DNA of 18,371 bases from Leucogyrophana mollusca. Lineage: Eukaryota > Basidiomycota > Agaricomycetes > Boletales. A program made the translations under genes and the position numbers. The stretch is taken from positions 1-18,371 of the forward strand of contig MU266731.1 of NCBI GenBank assembly GCA_021014945.1, in the 5' to 3' direction. Position 1 is the stretch's first letter. Every line of letters begins with the position of its first letter. The notes below the pieces were generated by a model. That model saw nothing but the letters and a program-made list of their open reading frames with translations. It did not search any database and was not told where the DNA came from. This document shows positions 18,212-18,371 of this stretch, one piece after another.

Positions 18212-18371
18212 ATGGTGAGCGTGGGCGTTTTATGGATCCTCCCCCGACTTTGGAGTAGCGGTTGTCCGCGCCGCTGTATGAGAGCCTCGCGATGGCATCC
18301 TGTGATAGGCGCGAGTTGGGCGGGTGTCGGTGGACGACAGGTGGTGCGAGGGGGGGGGGTGGATGTGGAGG
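17829..18371 (-). CDS. Gag-like zinc-knuckle protein, N-terminus outside the window
   Basis: A minus-strand frame is open from the window edge (first codon 18371-18369) to TAA at 17831-17829, 180 codons without a start, so it begins upstream. It has a Pro-rich stretch encoded by a ten-base G-run, a basic NLS-like part (KRPRSPFDS, AKRPRSFR), a Cys/His segment CAVCLGRHRHRVISC, then WQRTEGC and a perfect CCHC zinc knuckle CSGCGSPSHGAHQC (C-x2-C-x4-H-x4-C). This order resembles the Gag-like first ORF of fungal Ngaro/DIRS elements. It should bind element RNA. It overlaps the RT frame by up to 383 nt, in the other frame. Confidence 0.8.
   Translation of the reverse strand, partial: PPHPPPPLAPPVVHRHPPNSRLSQDAIARLSYSGADNRYSKVGGGSIKRPRSPFDSNEQAADSAKRPRSFRANAHEQNDKRAPHQRQSHEESDILPCCAVCLGRHRHRVISCDAPRTWDNKHDTHSLRKFKALYTKDGRQLCAKWQRTEGCTDKHDDRHLCSGCGSPSHGAHQCPRAQKA

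Larger units (their letters stand above)
14629..18371 (-). mobile_element. DIRS/Ngaro-like tyrosine-recombinase retroelement, 5' end outside the window
   Basis: Three minus-strand ORFs in the order Gag-like, RT-RNase H, tyrosine recombinase define a YR retrotransposon. There is no aspartic protease, no DDE integrase and no methyltransferase-like domain between RNase H and recombinase. That gene content fits Ngaro-type better than classic DIRS, but the terminal repeats that would settle it (split direct repeats or inverted repeats with an internal complementary region) are not visible. The listed span covers only the ORFs. The 3' end must lie to the left of 14629 and the 5' end beyond 18371. 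All ORFs are open and catalytic residues are kept, so the copy may be young. Confidence 0.9.

Noticed and set aside
1..18371. CRISPR array, tRNA or rRNA genes
   Set aside because: No regularly spaced repeats and no recognisable tRNA or rRNA sequence were seen on either strand.

Overview
The window looks like nuclear DNA of a filamentous basidiomycete, probably an Agaricomycete. The signs are very short spliceosomal introns (about 44 to 66 nt, GTRNGY donors, CTRAY-like branch points), genes split into many small exons, a membrane-protein family I associate from memory with mushroom genomes, and a tyrosine-recombinase retrotransposon of the DIRS/Ngaro order. I see no tRNA, rRNA, CRISPR array or bacterial-type operon.

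Layout. (1) 1-2064: single-copy sequence with no confident gene. A few open stretches on the minus strand (about 440-1740) look like broken or multi-exon coding sequence. (2) 2065-6705 and 9029-13660: two arms of a direct segmental duplication, about 4.6 kb each and offset by about 6.96 kb. Each arm carries a minus-strand gene of about ten exons for a glycosylated multi-pass membrane protein (2451-4911 and 9290-11883), a downstream exon group with a weak helical-repeat look, a shared upstream region with a TATA-like box, and a plus-strand block that stays partly open in both copies but whose exon structure I could not resolve. (3) 6706-9028: unique spacer between the arms, with a frameshifted C-terminal remnant of an FAD-linked (BBE-type) oxidase at about 8390-8631. 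(4) 13661-14628: unique sequence with a (GAC)8 microsatellite and a hairpin. (5) 14629-18371: a DIRS/Ngaro-like retroelement on the minus strand, cut by the right window edge. In transcription order it has a Gag-like zinc-knuckle ORF (partial), a reverse transcriptase-RNase H ORF and a tyrosine recombinase ORF. All three are uninterrupted and keep their key residues.

How the parts relate. The three retroelement ORFs form one unit: Gag packages RNA, RT-RH copies it, and the tyrosine recombinase inserts circular DNA. The two membrane-protein genes are paralogues from the duplication. They share splice sites, exon phases and a 15-nt microexon, but differ at many residues and at the 3' end, where copy A carries a net one-base change relative to copy B. 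The strongest points of interest are the compact, overlapping design of the retroelement and the diverging gene pair. I did not find a clearly new system.
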